From Aphelocoma coerulescens (taxonomy: Eukaryota; Chordata; Aves; Passeriformes; Corvidae), in the NCBI RefSeq assembly GCF_041296385.1, contig NC_091016.1, positions 12,935,497 through 12,999,496 of the forward strand: a stretch of 64,000 bases of DNA, in the 5' to 3' direction. This document shows, one piece after another, positions 28,901 through 41,640 of this stretch (its first letter is position 1; every line of letters begins with the position of its first letter). Below the pieces are notes generated by a model. The model saw only the letters and a program-made list of their open reading frames with translations. It was not told where the DNA came from and made no database searches. Position numbers and translations under genes: made by a program.

Positions 28901-31850
28901 TCAGATCCAGGGTCACGGGATGTGATATTATGAGGATAGTTACTAATTATGAGGAACAGAGAACTGGTCAGGGAATGAAGGAGTTAAAATAATGAGACTA
29001 GAACCTGCACAAGCTATCAATGGATAAAATGGATAAAAATTAATCCATCTGATTTATTCACAACAACAAACTACATTTTAAAGATAGCTGAAATGAGGCA
29101 AATCCTGTCCTAAGATAAAATGTAAACAGAGCTTTTGTTTTTGTTGTTGTGTGCTTGCAATATAAGCCAAGGAAAGTAAGAATTATGACCAACTCTTAGA
29201 CAATAACCTCAAAGATAGGATACTGCCACATGTTGGAAGCATTCAAATAGCTACTTTTACATGAGGTGATCTGAAGTTCAGCCTCCCACCTCCCAAAGCA
29301 AAGGCATCTGTCCTCTGGGGTAATTCCACCTCCTCTGTTGACTACGTTCCATTTTTCAGGCCCTGCTTGAATACTCAGAGATTAAAAAAAAAAAAAAAAT
29401 TAAAAATTAAACATAATTTAGAGAAGGTGATGGAATGCCTGGGTACCTGGTTTCATCTTTTTTTCAGTCCTCTCAGAGAAGACAGCTCAATAAAATAATT
29501 CCAACTTCTTTCCACTGTGATCTAAAATCACTTGGATTGCATCCCACAAACACAGGAAACTAAGCTATCATTTCAGCAGTCCACACAAGCCTACTCTTGC
29601 AAGAGAGAGCTCCCTGAGATCTGTCTTGCCCTAACTCTACTCGGACTAACACCCACACTGTCTTTAACCTTGCTTTGTTTTCCCTCACTGCAATCCCCTT
29701 CCCAAATACTTATTAAAATATTTCCAGGCATGGGATTAGTCAGTTGTGGATCTGTCTCTTATGATAAGCAACAACAGTCATACTACATGAAGACTCCAAT
29801 ATAAGACTGGAAAGATATTGTAGGGAAAAATCTCACCTCTAGGAAAGGTAAGTAAGTCAGACAGCCCTCAAATACACTGCTGAAAATGATTGTTGCATTC
29901 TATAACATCAAGATTTAATTTCACACTGGCCCACTAGTTTCCTCTATTGTGGATCTACTCTTCAAACTATCTGTTGATTAAGTTAGGATGAAAACCATTA
30001 TTTCTCCTTAATCTCTGTATACACAGAGAACATTAAGACAAATGTCACGTTTCAGCCCTTTCCTTAATTTCTACAGATTGTAACCAAAGCCAGAGAGCCC
30101 ATTTTTCTTTCAGCACATGGGGATAAAAAAAAACTAAGGTGGTCACACTTAAGTTAATGGAATTGTACCCATATAAAACTGGTAAAAATAAGATGAGCCC
30201 TGAATCAGATTTTCAAGCTTAAACAGACTAGCGAAAAGCTCATGCAAATCACAGTCCGTGGAATGTATGCAGTAGCTGCCTCATCAAACCAGGATGCTAT
30301 GTAGAGATAACATGACACTACAACCATGTACTCGGTTACAACAATATAGGCAGCACTGTAATTACAATAATGACCTCCCAGAGCTATTGTGTCTTTAATT
30401 AAGCCTTTAAGAGTAGGCATTTGCCACTTAATCCTAACTCACTGTAACCACTGCAGCATATCATCTACATTTTCACAAAGAATTACTGTGTCATATTTCT
30501 GTCAGAAAGATGAAAGGGAATATTTTAGTTCAAGTGGCATTTACAGAATGAAACTGTATGAAATAAGTGGGCCATAGATGTCCTTTTAACAGCACTTCAG
30601 ACCAAGTAAATGCTTCTGTTCCCTTTCTTTCTCCTACTACTCTGCTTCTTCCCAGAGTAAACTGGGAGAAAGCAGGCAGGAGGGGCTACACAGAGCCAAT
30701 ATCACACCTGATTACATGGATGATAAAGCTGTGACAACAGATTTTAACCAGAATACAGCACACAGCAGCAATGCCACAAACTAACAGTTTTCCAGTTTCT
30801 TTTAACTCTTCACAAACAAACCAGCAAATAGCTCTTGGTGCCCACCAACTCTTCTCTCTCTGCTTTTTTTGACTGGGAAAGCTTTCCTGAGATCCCTTTC
30901 TATTCAAATGTATTCTCAGCTAAAGCAATATATAGTGCCAAGGGGTGTAGTTATGCTATTTTCAACATCATTAACAAATTGTTAGGGGTATTTTTCTAAC
31001 AATTGTTCTGCAAAAGTGAGGAATTCTTTCCAAAAATATGCATGTGAGTATACAGAAGAGTTTGAAGAGTTTCTGTCTGTTGTGTGAATGGCACCACTGT
31101 TAAATCAAACATAGGGACACTGAGTAGCTCTGTCGGTTCTACTTCACTTTAACAGACTCAAAGGCACCAGAGATGAGAACAATTTTCTGCTTGTTTACTT
31201 GAGGGATTCTTATTCTAACTATGGAAATCTGACTCGGCCCAATTTCCACATCTTTTCAGTGTCTTCTTTGATACGAGTATTTTCACTCCACTATACTATT
31301 TATCTCCATCAACTCAAATATCACATCCAAATAGTTTGATGAATGAGAAGAATTAAATCAAAAACTATGGAAGTAGTAGGGGAACTTAAAAGTGATCATT
31401 AGCCCCTTGTGTATTTCTGTATCGTCACAAGATACTTTCAACACTGAGCATTGCACACCAGGGAAGAAACAAAAACACGATTATTTTAAATTTTCTCCAT
31501 AAACAAGTCGGACTTGGATGACTTCTCAAAAAACCAAAAATCTTCTTTATCTCCAGAAACATTAATTTCTCTTCCACAAAATCCTATTTTGTTATTGTCA
31601 TTTGTCTTTGAGACCTTTGTCATGCTTGCTCTACCCTTTTACAAGATTTTTCATGAGCCTGAACAATGCTCACTGTTCACATCACAGGATAGATGTCAAC
31701 TGCTGCCTGAAGTTTCTTTCTTTCTTTCTCCTTTCCCTTCGTTTCCTACCCTTTGTTGGAGTGTTAAAATCGTATTACCTTTCCAAGCTGATCTCGATAA
31801 TAATCCACAATGGATTACTAGAGTGTGAGAGAAACTGATGCTGAGGGGCT
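16936..31850. other. Long non-coding stretch with minor simple repeats
   Basis: Nearly 15 kb in which I recognise no gene and no transposon. Minor low-complexity features are an A/AAACC tract at about 19086-19112, (AT)n at 19563-19575, an A run at 29384-29399 and (TTTC)4 at 31713-31729. Open frames here are short on both strands and show no motif. The composition is that of a long intron or intergenic desert. Confidence 0.55.
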
Positions 31851-32196
31851 CTTTTCTGCCACTTCAGGTGTAAGTAATACTACTGTATCAGGTAGTAACC
31901 TCTTAGCAAATTCTAATCTCCTGCCCAAACACCATGCAAGTCTAGTGAAGTAATCAAGGCTGACACTGGTAAAAAATTGAACAGCTATTTTGCATTATAG
32001 CACCCAATGCTTTATTTATACTACAAACCAATTTTGCACACACAAGTGGAAAGACTTACTGATAAATACCTGTTGGCATGGGCAAACTACCTGTAGAAAA
32101 ATAGGTGTTTGAATGGTTAAAGGTGTTTGAAATTGTTCACAAGCACATGTGGTTCTTTTCTGCCACTTCAGGAGTAAGTAATTACTGTATCAGGTA
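31851..32196. repeat. Diverged tandem duplication, about 300-bp period
   Basis: The segment at 31851-31894 starts CTTTTCTGCCACTTCAGG and ends CTGTATCAGGTA. A near-copy lies at 32155-32196, in the same orientation about 304 bp away, with a few substitutions and a small indel. Weaker similarity follows each copy (CATGCAAGTCTAG with GTAATCAAGGCT after the first, AATGCAAGCTCT with GTCATTCAAGCT after the second). This suggests that the unit was longer and has decayed. It matches no family I recognise. Confidence 0.65.
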
Positions 32197-35100
32197 CATA
32201 AATGCAAGCTCTTCTCTTTGTAAGGAAGTCATTCAAGCTTTTCTGAGGCATTCAGAAGGGTCTACAAGATTGGCCTATAGCTAGTATTGTCTGGTGAGGC
32301 ATCGTTCAAAAATGTTTATAGAAAATTTGCTTCCTACTAGCAATAATATAAAGAAGATCTTTTATTTTGTGACTGGATTGAGGATGGGAAGGGAAATGAC
32401 AATACTTTTTAAATTCTTTGGCATCTAACCAAAGGAAAACAAAGATCAAAATATAACTTCCAGTATTTCTGCTCAGTTCAAGATTTTGTAGTACTCTGAA
32501 CGTATTCAGTTTCATTTTTTTATTAACTCCTTCTTATGGGCAGATAATTTTGAAATTTAAACACTTCAAAATATCCAAAAGCTAAAAGGAAAAATACTCT
32601 GCATCTCTCTAAATGAAAGGTATTACTTCAACATTTTGGAGTGCTTCTCTTCGTGTTTCTGCTTTTAAAGAATGATCCACCACCCCTGTGAGGCTACAGC
32701 AATGTGATAGACACATCTTAAATTACTTCTCTAAGGTGAGAGAAAGGAGGTTCAGCCTTAATGAACCAGCCCTCTTGCCAACACTTTTGCATATCACCCT
32801 TAACCAGACCCTTCTCTCCAGGCTTGATGTGAAAAGGTCACTGGCCTTTTATCTAGAGAAGATAGACCCCACAAAGTCCAACCATCTCTTCATTTCATTT
32901 GACACCAGAGCAACAACCTCTGCTTCACTGCTACAAGGCAGGCACCTCCAAATGCCTGATCACATATCTTTCTACTACAATTTGACAGGCTTACAGTGTG
33001 AAGGATGTGTTAGAGTTCATTCCATTTGGAAAAGAACATCTTCGACTGATGAAATTGTATCTCTCTCTCTCTCTCTCTTTAGAAAATGTACTAAGTAATT
33101 GGAAGTTCTTCGTGACAATTAGAATCATATCCCAAAACTTGTCATGAATTTCAGCAAGCTTTGGATCAGGCACACATATACCAAACGAGACTGTTTGGGC
33201 TTGATTTCTTGAAGAAATTTAGGTTGAGTCTGCAAATAGGTTCAGGCAGCAGTGCAATATGACTGACATACTCTCATACTTCCACACATTAAGCAGGATG
33301 GATTCCCTTCCCCACACACAGACACCTGCCCCCCTTTTTAGAGTGTGTTTATAAAACATAATAATACTTTATTAATCAAATTCTGTTATCTATGCAGGAT
33401 AGATTTTTTAAATTCCACTGGGCTGAATCAATCTTTCAGATACTATTTCTAATCAAGTTCTGAGACAGTTTATTTGAAAGTTATCCCTGGAGTGTGAAAT
33501 GGGTAGCTTTACAAAAATGTCTGAAATTCTATTCTCTCATAGTAAATAACCTTATCACAACAAATAACCTTATATTCCCTGGAAACGGGAGGATTCAATG
33601 ATTTTTTTGTTGTTGTTTTTAAAGATCTTTTTCGTACTATCTTGGGAAAAATATCACCAGGAATTCAGTTGGTCAAACCTTTCTGACCATAGAAGCATCT
33701 AGCTCCTAAAGAAAAAAGGAAAGCAAAAGTCCAAATTAAGCATATGACTAGTAGCAAGAAATTAACAGATACATTCAAGTTCAAACTCAGCATCAAGTTC
33801 AAGCTATCATGAATGGGTAGAGAAGAAGGTGCATTTTTCTTGAGGAAAACACAAAATCTGTGCCTTGTGAAAGCTGTGCAGCTCACCAGTGACAGCAAAA
33901 AAGGTGGGGAATGGTTCCCCACCTGCAGCACTCAATGGCATACATTGTTATACACAGAACTGCTCTTGTTGAGTCTGCAGTGAGCCAACTGGAAAGCAGA
34001 CAGAAGCAGGTACCTATATTACACCAGAACATATTGTCACTGCTAGAGCCAACGTACCATCACCGAAGCTGCCAATTATCCCCAAGTCACTGATACATTA
34101 TTTTTTTTAATCCCAGAGAACAATCTTTTGCTGGAGGCTTTTTCACACCCATGACTGAAGTATCCCTGGTGGCATGTTGGCTAATTAAGAGCAAAATCCA
34201 TCTCTTGATGAAATAACACTGCCACTGAAAGAGATTTCTACAGTTAGGAAAAAAAATGTTTAATCAGGCTAGGAGGAGCAGCATCCTAACACTTGCACTA
34301 AGCACAGGAAAGAGGTCTACCGCTAGCAATTAACAATGATGAAAAGGACAGTGATTTAAAGCATATTGCCATGACATTTTTATCAAAGTAAATGAGTTTG
34401 CTAGGCCCAGTGGCTGCATATGCTTATTGTCATTTAATGTTTGGATAGCAACACATCAGGCACCGAGTATCAGGAGGTGCCGAATTTAATAAGTCATTTT
34501 GACACTGGCGTGAAACGAACAAATCAGCATTCTGAGGAATGTGTTCACACTCTGAGCAGACAGGCAGACATCCTAAGCATGTGAGGTGACACCAATCAAC
34601 AAAAAAAAAAGGGAGGCGGGAAAGAAAGGGAGTGAGAGATGAAAGCCAGGAGAAGAAACAGGCAGCGATACTCCGATGAAAAACTAGTTCTGTCCTGTCT
34701 GCTGGTTTGCCTGGTTGGTGTCAACAAGGCAAATTTCCACTAAGGCTGAGATACACTGTGTATCTTCGATGGCATAAATCTCATGTATTATTTAAGCCCT
34801 ACATGGATTATCTCAAATGAACTAAAATTAATGTCATGGAAATCTTTCAGGACTTTTCATTCCTTTAGCGGCAATGCAAAATTCCTGCCACGTGCACAGT
34901 TAATCAGAGCTTGTTTTTTAGCACAACAAGGCTGGCTCTGCACACGTACTTTGAGAGCCTCTCTGACACTTTCTCCCCGAAGCCCAGAGGAGTTGTGCCT
35001 GTGTGAGCAAACTAAGGCTCTGGCTTTTCATGACTTTCAAAGCAGCGGCAGCAGTTTTGATCCCAGATCCTCTGCCCTCTGCAGATTGGCTGCTCGCTCT

Positions 35101-36810
35101 GTCCCTCGCCTTCCAACCCTATTTATATTCTCTTTACCTCAGGGTATGTCTGTAGTGCAGAGGTAGCTGAGTTAGCTATAGAACTCCCCAGCTCAGGTGC
35201 TGCTGTAGATGTGGTCGTGTGGAGCTCAGTGCAGACTAATTTACCCCCACCATCCCTAATTAATTTAAAGTTACTTTAACTAGACCTACCTGACAGACTC
35301 ACTTCCTACCACCATGTCCATGTCCTCACCTCATCACTTCCAAATACTCAGTATTTCACCACCAGGCTTGTCTACTTCTAAATTAAGATTCAAAACCCAA
35401 AAGAATTGTTGGTAAAAATTCAAAAATCCTTTTGCATTTTGAGATTTATCTCAAACTTTGCCTTAACAGGGCTGACAAATTCCCTTTTTAGGCAGTCCTG
35501 AATGCCTAAAAATGCACATAAAAAATGTCTTGGAAGAAAAATGTCAGCTCCTTGTCTTGCAGAGCATCAGAAAATACATTAGGATATAATAAAACAACTG
35601 GTATGATTAAGAAAAATGAGGCATTAAGGAATATAACCTAGAGTAGGAGCAGCATTCAAACGATGTGGTGGAAAGGGAAGAAAGGAGAGAGATGAAAGCA
35701 TCCTATTCATGTTCCGTCAATTTCCAATCCACATAAGTGAGAATAAATCTACTTTCCTCACATATACTGTTTGGACTTACTCTTCTCCTCTATTTGGACT
35801 TGCGCTCCTCCCCACAAAAAAAAAAGTTTGAGTTGACTGTCGGGTAAATACATCAACAAAGCAAGAAAGGAAAAATAAGGTATTGATACTGGAACCAAGT
35901 AATTTTATCAACCTGCATAACCCACATTTGATGGGGTATCCACTAAAAAATAAGGACAGTTGCTATTTTTCTGGGCTGATGGGAGGTTTCAAGAGAATAG
36001 TGTCAGGTTTGCAACATGAAGTAAAAAACAGGCTGAAGTGATCTCCTTACCTATTAGAGGAACTCCCCATCCCCAGACACTGCTGCACCTAAGCCAGTTA
36101 GAGATTACATCCAAAAGCTATGGAGTGTGAACCATACTTTGGGTATTCCGTATTCTCCTACTGGCCAATCCATTGTTGAACTCGCTCATGGCACCTTGAA
36201 GTGTGGTTATCCGTGTCTTCTCTCCCTCCCCAAAAAACAGTGACCAAAACAAACTGTCTTCAGCACAGCTTCAGCACTGAAGCAGAAGATAAACATTTCA
36301 GCCATGAGCCTCCTGCAAGAGATGGTGCTTCATGCCCTAGGGAGATAAAGGGCACAGCACCTCCCACTTCAGCAGGGTCATGCTCACCAAATTACACACA
36401 AGTGGGGCACAGGCTGGGAGGCATTTCACAAGCCTGAGGGTTTGGAATTCACTAGGATCTCTCTGGCAGCACATGACAACTTGGGTTATTAAAGTTAAAA
36501 GTGTATGTTATATTGCTTGTTAAACTTTTCAATAAGGACTGAAACAAGAGCAAGAGGGGCTCTGGGACCACAAAAATCCTAGTAACAGGAAGAACTGTAT
36601 ACAATGCTGGACAGGGAGCAAGGAACATGCAGCTGTGAAAGACCAGGGGAGCAGGATTATTGAACATGCACTCTTGCAAGTGTATTTGAGCCATCCAGCC
36701 ACAATGTGCTAGAGAAGACAGAGGGGAGCACTGGTGCTCAGCCAGGTATGAGAATCTCCTCATGGCCCAGAATACAACCCCCTCCTAGGATTTAGTTGGC
36801 TAAGCAAACA
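32197..36810. other. Non-coding DNA with a (TC)n microsatellite
   Basis: No gene recognised. A pure (TC)n tract lies at 33060-33078. The open frame at 32688-33098 ends inside that tract and looks like chance. At 34380-34580 the sequence is of mixed composition, free of repeats and contains Hox-like TAAT/ATTA words, so it may be a regulatory element, but only comparison with other birds could show this. The open frame at 34783-35166 has no domain. Confidence 0.5.
33060..33078. repeat. (TC)n microsatellite
   Basis: An uninterrupted TC dinucleotide run of nine to ten units, likely polymorphic. On the minus strand it encodes the alternating Arg-Glu tract in the short open frame at 32991-33173, which is therefore an artefact. 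Confidence 0.95.
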
Positions 36811-37389
36811 GTTTAGCTGGCTGAGCTCAAGATCAGCTTCGTCACTGGTAAGAGCTGCTGTGAAGAAAGCCAGAAGCAAGGACCTCATCTCCCTTGGGAA
36901 CCATTTTCAGGCTGAAGCTTTACCACAGGTCCCCACCTTCGCTAACTGCCAGGGAGCAGTGTGGGCAGGGGGCTCTGCAAGGGACAGGAAGCTGGGAACA
37001 AAGAGGGCAAATGAAGGTTCCAGCACTGACCTCAGCAGCACAGAGTTGGGGCAGAAAACAGCAGGTCCAGGTCAAGATGAGGGCAAGAGGCAGTGATCAG
37101 TCAGACACAGTCCAGTGATCATACAGCAAGTCTGCAGTGCTGGGGCACATCTCATGTCAAGCCAGGAATGCCAGTCAGCAGGCCCAGGTCTGGGTCAGAG
37201 TTGTGTCAGTACAAGACCATCGCAGATACAGCTGCTGCAAGGCTGTGATGGAGCACAGGTAGGGCCAGCAGTAAAACCTCAGCTTTAAAGTAGTTCCCAA
37301 AGGAAAGGAGGGGCAGGCCGTCTCTTCTGGCTTTCTTCACAAGAGCTCTTATCAGTGAAGGAGCTGACCTCGGACTGTGCCAGCTAAAC
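36811..37389. repeat. Inverted repeat, two arms of about 115 bp around a 346-bp centre
   Basis: The left arm (36811-36924) and the right arm (37271-37389) are reverse complements at roughly 75-80 percent by eye. Shared blocks in the left-arm orientation are GTTTAGCTGGC, TCACTGGTAAGAGCT (GATAAGAGCT in the other arm), TGTGAAGAAAGCCAGAAG, CTTTGGGAAC or its CCTTGGGAAC variant, and the GCTGAAGCTTTACC-like inner end. The outer edges may extend a further 20 bp each way, where the left flank has a 21-bp near-tandem repeat beginning TTTAGTTGGCTAAG. The centre is GC-richer and non-coding. Either a hairpin-type non-autonomous DNA element or two head-to-head copies of a short repeat would fit. I found no clear target-site duplication. 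Confidence 0.7.
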
Positions 37390-40347
37390 TCCAACCTAGC
37401 TAGATGAACTCCTACAGGAGGCCTATGACATCAGATGTCTCTCACTGCCAGTCACAGGAAAGAACATGAGATAGGAAGGAGGGTGTTATGGACCACTACT
37501 ATTCATTGTGAACTCCAGCGAGACTGAAGTAGAAGAAAAGAAAAATTGCTGAAGGCAAAACCAATGTCTGTTGCAGCAAAGTTTAAAGGTCACACATATC
37601 AGCTGAGGAAAATCAGTTCTCAAACCTCTGAAATTCAGTCTCTTCTCTGTGACCACAGGTTGCAAGTATTTTCAAATTTTCTTTAGTGTTCAGAAGCCAG
37701 CTCATCTGCATCCTAAGCCACTGCAGAAAGAGGAGCTAGAGCAAAAGGCAGAGGGAAGGCTTCTAAGACCTACATATCCTCCATTCTTGTTTAACTTTGC
37801 GGGGCAGGGAGAGAACTAACTATGGATCCAAACTGAACATCAGTTTGTTCTTTCATCCTTCATGGAGAAGGTATATCCAAATATCACACCAACACCACAC
37901 CTGTCTTCAGGAGGAAGCAGTTTGCACAGTCCAATTTAAATTACTTGCATTCCCTGCAATGTGTAAAAGGTACAGTAAAATTTTTACTATCTGAAACTAT
38001 AATAGACTTTCCCTCTTGTTTTTTTTCTTCCTACACCCTCTCCTAAGATCTCACAGTTCAATGTGTGGGCAGCAGAGCATTCTGCCACCCTGTCACTACA
38101 TTGCAATATTAATATCAGGCAGCAAAGGCATATCATCCCAAGAAGAAAAGATGCCTTGGAATCCTTCATATTTAGTTAATATGTTTTCCTTCCATATAGT
38201 CATGCTGGCACTAACTCCATGCCCAAGAGGGCAGTGCAGCTCCGGCAGTCTGATGGGACGCTTCTTGGTTATCTTCCAGACACAGCATGAACATTGCACA
38301 GAGCCCTCGTGGCCCTGCAGAAGAGTAAGAGCTTTTCCTCCCTGTTCTCTGAGCTGATGCTGCCGAGCTTTAAATTCAACCCTGTCCCTAAGCCTGCATC
38401 ACCAGAGATACAATTAGGTCGTGCTGGGAGTAAATGCTTCAAAAGAGACCCATGACACCTTAAGTAGGCACCTTCTACTTGGGAAGGAATGCAAATGCAC
38501 AAATATATCCCTTTGCTTCCAGATTAAAATTAAACAGAAGTGATACCAGAAACACTTTCCAAAAGACTTGTGGAGTCTGCAAACGCCTCTACTTTGTTCT
38601 ATGTGCAGTAACCCATTTTGTGCCTCCTTTTTAAAACACTGGCTCTTCTCTACTCCTACATAGCTTGTTGTTATGTTGCCTCATTCCAGTCGTGTTGCAC
38701 CTGCTAAGTATGCTCTAAATCAGGGACACCACCCAGAGAGTTCAAGCTAAATAGGAACAGGAGAACTAGGCCCCAGGGGAGATTTACCCACTGCATCTTC
38801 AAGCCCAAACAGCCCTATCTTGTCATTCTTTCAATTTGAGGTGGAGAAACCAGAATATTAAATCACATCAGGAGATGCCCAAGCGTGTCTGATATTTTTG
38901 CCTTCTTTTTCCCCCTGGTCTACCACAAAAAAAAAAAAAAAAAAAATCAATAACAGCTTCTCTATGATTGGACAAAAAAAAATCTTATATGATTCAAATG
39001 CTGAAACCAGTGACAAGTGAGCCATGTCAGGGAGTTTGTTTTAGTAAAACAGGTACCACAGCTGGAAGAGAGAGTGGCTTCCACTTTTAAAAATAATGAT
39101 TCAAAATCAGTAACAAAGCCACTGAATTATGTAGCCCAAATATATAACTCTCTGCATGTATCACGTATTATACAGCAAAGAGCAAGTAAAAAAGCAGACA
39201 GACAAGCTTATGGTCTCCTGTTCATTTTCTAGTCAAATTAGAATGATAGCTGCTTGATTTCTGTCCCAGTTTTTGCAGTTTTTGGAGTCCCACGCTGCAG
39301 TCTGGCCATACATGACACAACAAGGTTTGGCTCATTTCTAAGGAAAAATAGATTCAAAAGGTGTGAGCTGGTAAAACACTTTCATGTTACTGATACAAGC
39401 AACCTGCAGATACTAGTTAAAACTTCTGTAAGAACAGCAGCAAGATAAGAAAGGTCAGTTTAGAAGCATCTACAGCTTGAGTCTAAAAGCAGAAAAAACA
39501 CCCTCTTTAGTGCTCCCAAATCCCAAAGCAAACATCTGCTGGCCGAGGGTTCGGGACTCTTATCAGCTGCTACTCTGACCTCCACAGACAATTTCGCTGC
39601 TCTGACATTAGCTGAGGAACTATACCACCCAGCAGAGAGAAGACAATGCTGGGAAAACAGAGATCACCAAGAAATGGAAATTCGGTGATGGAACTGTCAT
39701 CATCACAAAAGTCATGAAAAATGAAAAGCAAAAGGATAATACGGCCTAAGTAATAATACAAAAAGACTTTTGTATTCTCTTCCTCTAGGTCTTCACTAAC
39801 AAAAATAATTTAGTTTTCTAAAGACCATGCCCAGGCATTGCTAATGCACAATGTTTTGCAGTATCCATTCGAGGTAAGAATGCATCACTGCTCCTTCCTA
39901 CTGAAATAGGCTGGGAACTGCCCTGTGTTTTTGAATTTTTCTGCTGGTTTAACTTTGCTCTTTCATTTAAAATATCTTTGTTTCCATGGACATTTCATGC
40001 TGGCTGAGGAAGCTATATGATGGGAAATTACATTTTAATGATGAGTGCACAAAACAAAACAAAAACCTCATAAGGCAACAGAAAGGCCAGAACTCCAAGT
40101 GGAGAAAGACAGCATCCCACACAGCTGCTTTCTGGGTCCTAAAAAAGGATCTAAGTTAATGTTGTACTAATTATACCCAGGTGTAGAATGAGAGCTGGTT
40201 TTCATTTCTTTTCAATACAAACCACGGGACTGGTTTCCAGCCTAGATTAATTTGTCCAGGAGTTCTTTAACGGGTGTGATTTAATTTGCATCCAGCTTCA
40301 GTTTCAGGGTTCCCTGCAGTGGCACTTCTCTGAACTCTTATCAAATT
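37390..40347. other. Non-coding DNA upstream of the composite repeat cluster
   Basis: About 3 kb with no gene recognised. It contains a run of 20 A residues at 38927-38946. The last 150 bp (about 40250-40347) have faint similarity to the segment before the second minisatellite array (words such as CAGCTTCAG and CTGCAGTGGCAC), so the composite cluster may begin slightly earlier than its first clean unit. Confidence 0.5.
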
Positions 40348-40577
40348 AATTGGGCACTCATGCATAACTTAATTGGGCACTCATGCAAAAATTAATTGGG
40401 CATGCAAGCGTGAAGAAATTGGGTTCTCATGCATGAATCGATTGGGCACCGATGCATGAATTAACTGGGCGTGCAAGCAGGAGCTAATTGTGTGCTCAAG
40501 CAAGAGCTGATGGGGCACTGAGGCGTGATCTCATCGGGCACTCATGCGTGAACAAGTTGGGCGTGCACGTGTGAATG
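40348..40577 (+). repeat. 23-bp minisatellite, array 1 (ten units in exact register)
   Basis: Ten consecutive units of exactly 23 bp start at 40348, 40371, 40394, 40417, 40440, 40463, 40486, 40509, 40532 and 40555, with no insertion or deletion. The unit starts AATTGGGCA and carries a CTCATGCATGA core built on the palindrome CATGCATG. Substitutions are scattered so that no two units are identical, yet length is strictly conserved. The same unit recurs at 42.0 kb in this orientation and at 43.0 kb inverted. It is not a CRISPR array, because units abut without spacers. Confidence 0.95.
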
Positions 40578-40680
40578 CAGAAAAGCCTGCGATTTCTGCC
40601 CTATACATTCTGCCCTTCGCCTCTGTGAAAAGCACATAGGAACTCTTTCAACATCAGTCCATTATAAACTCTACTTTCAA

Positions 40681-40755
40681 CATCATCACAATCTTAGTAT
40701 ACACTAATTACAAACTCCACTCAGCGCCGTGAACCAGGCAGTAGGAATAAGCACC
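40681..40755 (+). repeat. 75-bp monomer, copy 1
   Basis: This copy starts CATCATCACAATCTTAGTAT, continues with ATTACAAACTCCACTC and ends GAACCAGGCAGTAGGAATAA. It matches the monomer at 42450-42525 closely and the later copies more weakly. It sits about 100 bp after array 1, just as the second copy follows array 2, so array plus monomer appear to have been duplicated as one block. The preceding bases at about 40640-40680 (TTTCAACATCAG, CTCTACTTTCAACATC) also match the DNA before copy 2. Confidence 0.75.
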
Positions 40756-41089
40756 GTGTGGTGCACACTTTGCCCAGCACAGCACTACAAGCACTGCTCA
40801 TAATGAACAAGAGCCTCCCTTCTGCACTGAGCGCTTGTTAACACTAGTTTTAGCAGGCTTCTTTTATTTTAAAATAAGAAACCTTCAGCTCAACTCCCCA
40901 CATCTGCCATGTGCTTCTGGGCTCTCTGGAGATCTGTTTAGAGGATGCAGACAGTCCCTTCACGCCCCACAGCACAGCAGGTTTCCTGGAGTTTCCCAGG
41001 CACACAGACCCTCCATGGATGGCACTCTTGAATCCCCAGCTGTAAGCCACGGGGGGAGGGGCTCAAAGCTGACCCCATGTTATCTTGTC
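40756..41089. other. Unique-looking DNA inside the composite cluster
   Basis: About 330 bp with no match to other parts of the cluster that I can see. Open frames on both strands (40835-41128 plus, 40850-41050 minus) show no domain. No promoter or RNA gene recognised. Confidence 0.5.
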
Positions 41090-41640
41090 CCAGTCACCTT
41101 CCCATCCCTCAGGACCTTGTTCCATTAGCCTTGAACTCTCCATTTCCTACCTGTTTACACACTGTTTGTACCTACCCCTCCAGACATGGAGGACATATCA
41201 CAATCCCCCAAATTCCCAATATCACAATCAATACTCCTTCCTAGGCCTCAAAGCCACTTAAATTATTGCAGTCCCAGGCCATGTCAGACTTGGGTGCTGC
41301 CTGCATTCTCCACTAATTACTGTAATGCACAAAATCACCTCTACTGGAGGAGTTTTTTTAGGAAGTTAACAAAAATTTCTTTCTAATCAGGCTCAAGCCT
41401 TGAGAGAGAATAAAATACAAGAAATTAAGCACTTAAGAAAGCACCTTTCTCCCCCTGTCCTAGACTCCACTTAAGCTAAACATACCTTCTTAAACTCAGT
41501 TCCTCTTATTTGCACAAGTTACACTTGGTTTGGCCCAATCATTTCATTGATCCAGTGGGCAATGCAGGAGGTTGGGTTTGCGTGCACAAAAGTTTCTTCT
41601 GTCTGCCACTCCTTCATGTGTCTCATTAGGTGTCTTCCAC
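41090..41640 (+). repeat. Duplicated segment A, copy 1
   Basis: This segment aligns in direct orientation with 44458-45030 at roughly two-thirds identity by eye, with indels. Matching anchors in order include CTTCCCATCCCTCAGGACCT, CTACCCCTCCA, CTCAAAGCCACTTAAATTAT, GCCTGCATTCTCCA, TTTCTAATCA, CTTTCTCCCC and GGGCAATGCAGGAGG. The two copies lie about 3.4 kb apart and bracket the inverted minisatellite arrays. They do not show TG...CA ends or a primer-binding site next to the first copy, so long terminal repeats are not supported. Confidence 0.7.

Noticed and set aside
40348..40577. Regular short repeats suggesting a CRISPR array
   Set aside because: Units abut with no unique spacers, repeats vary in sequence, and the surrounding DNA is vertebrate. 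It is a minisatellite.
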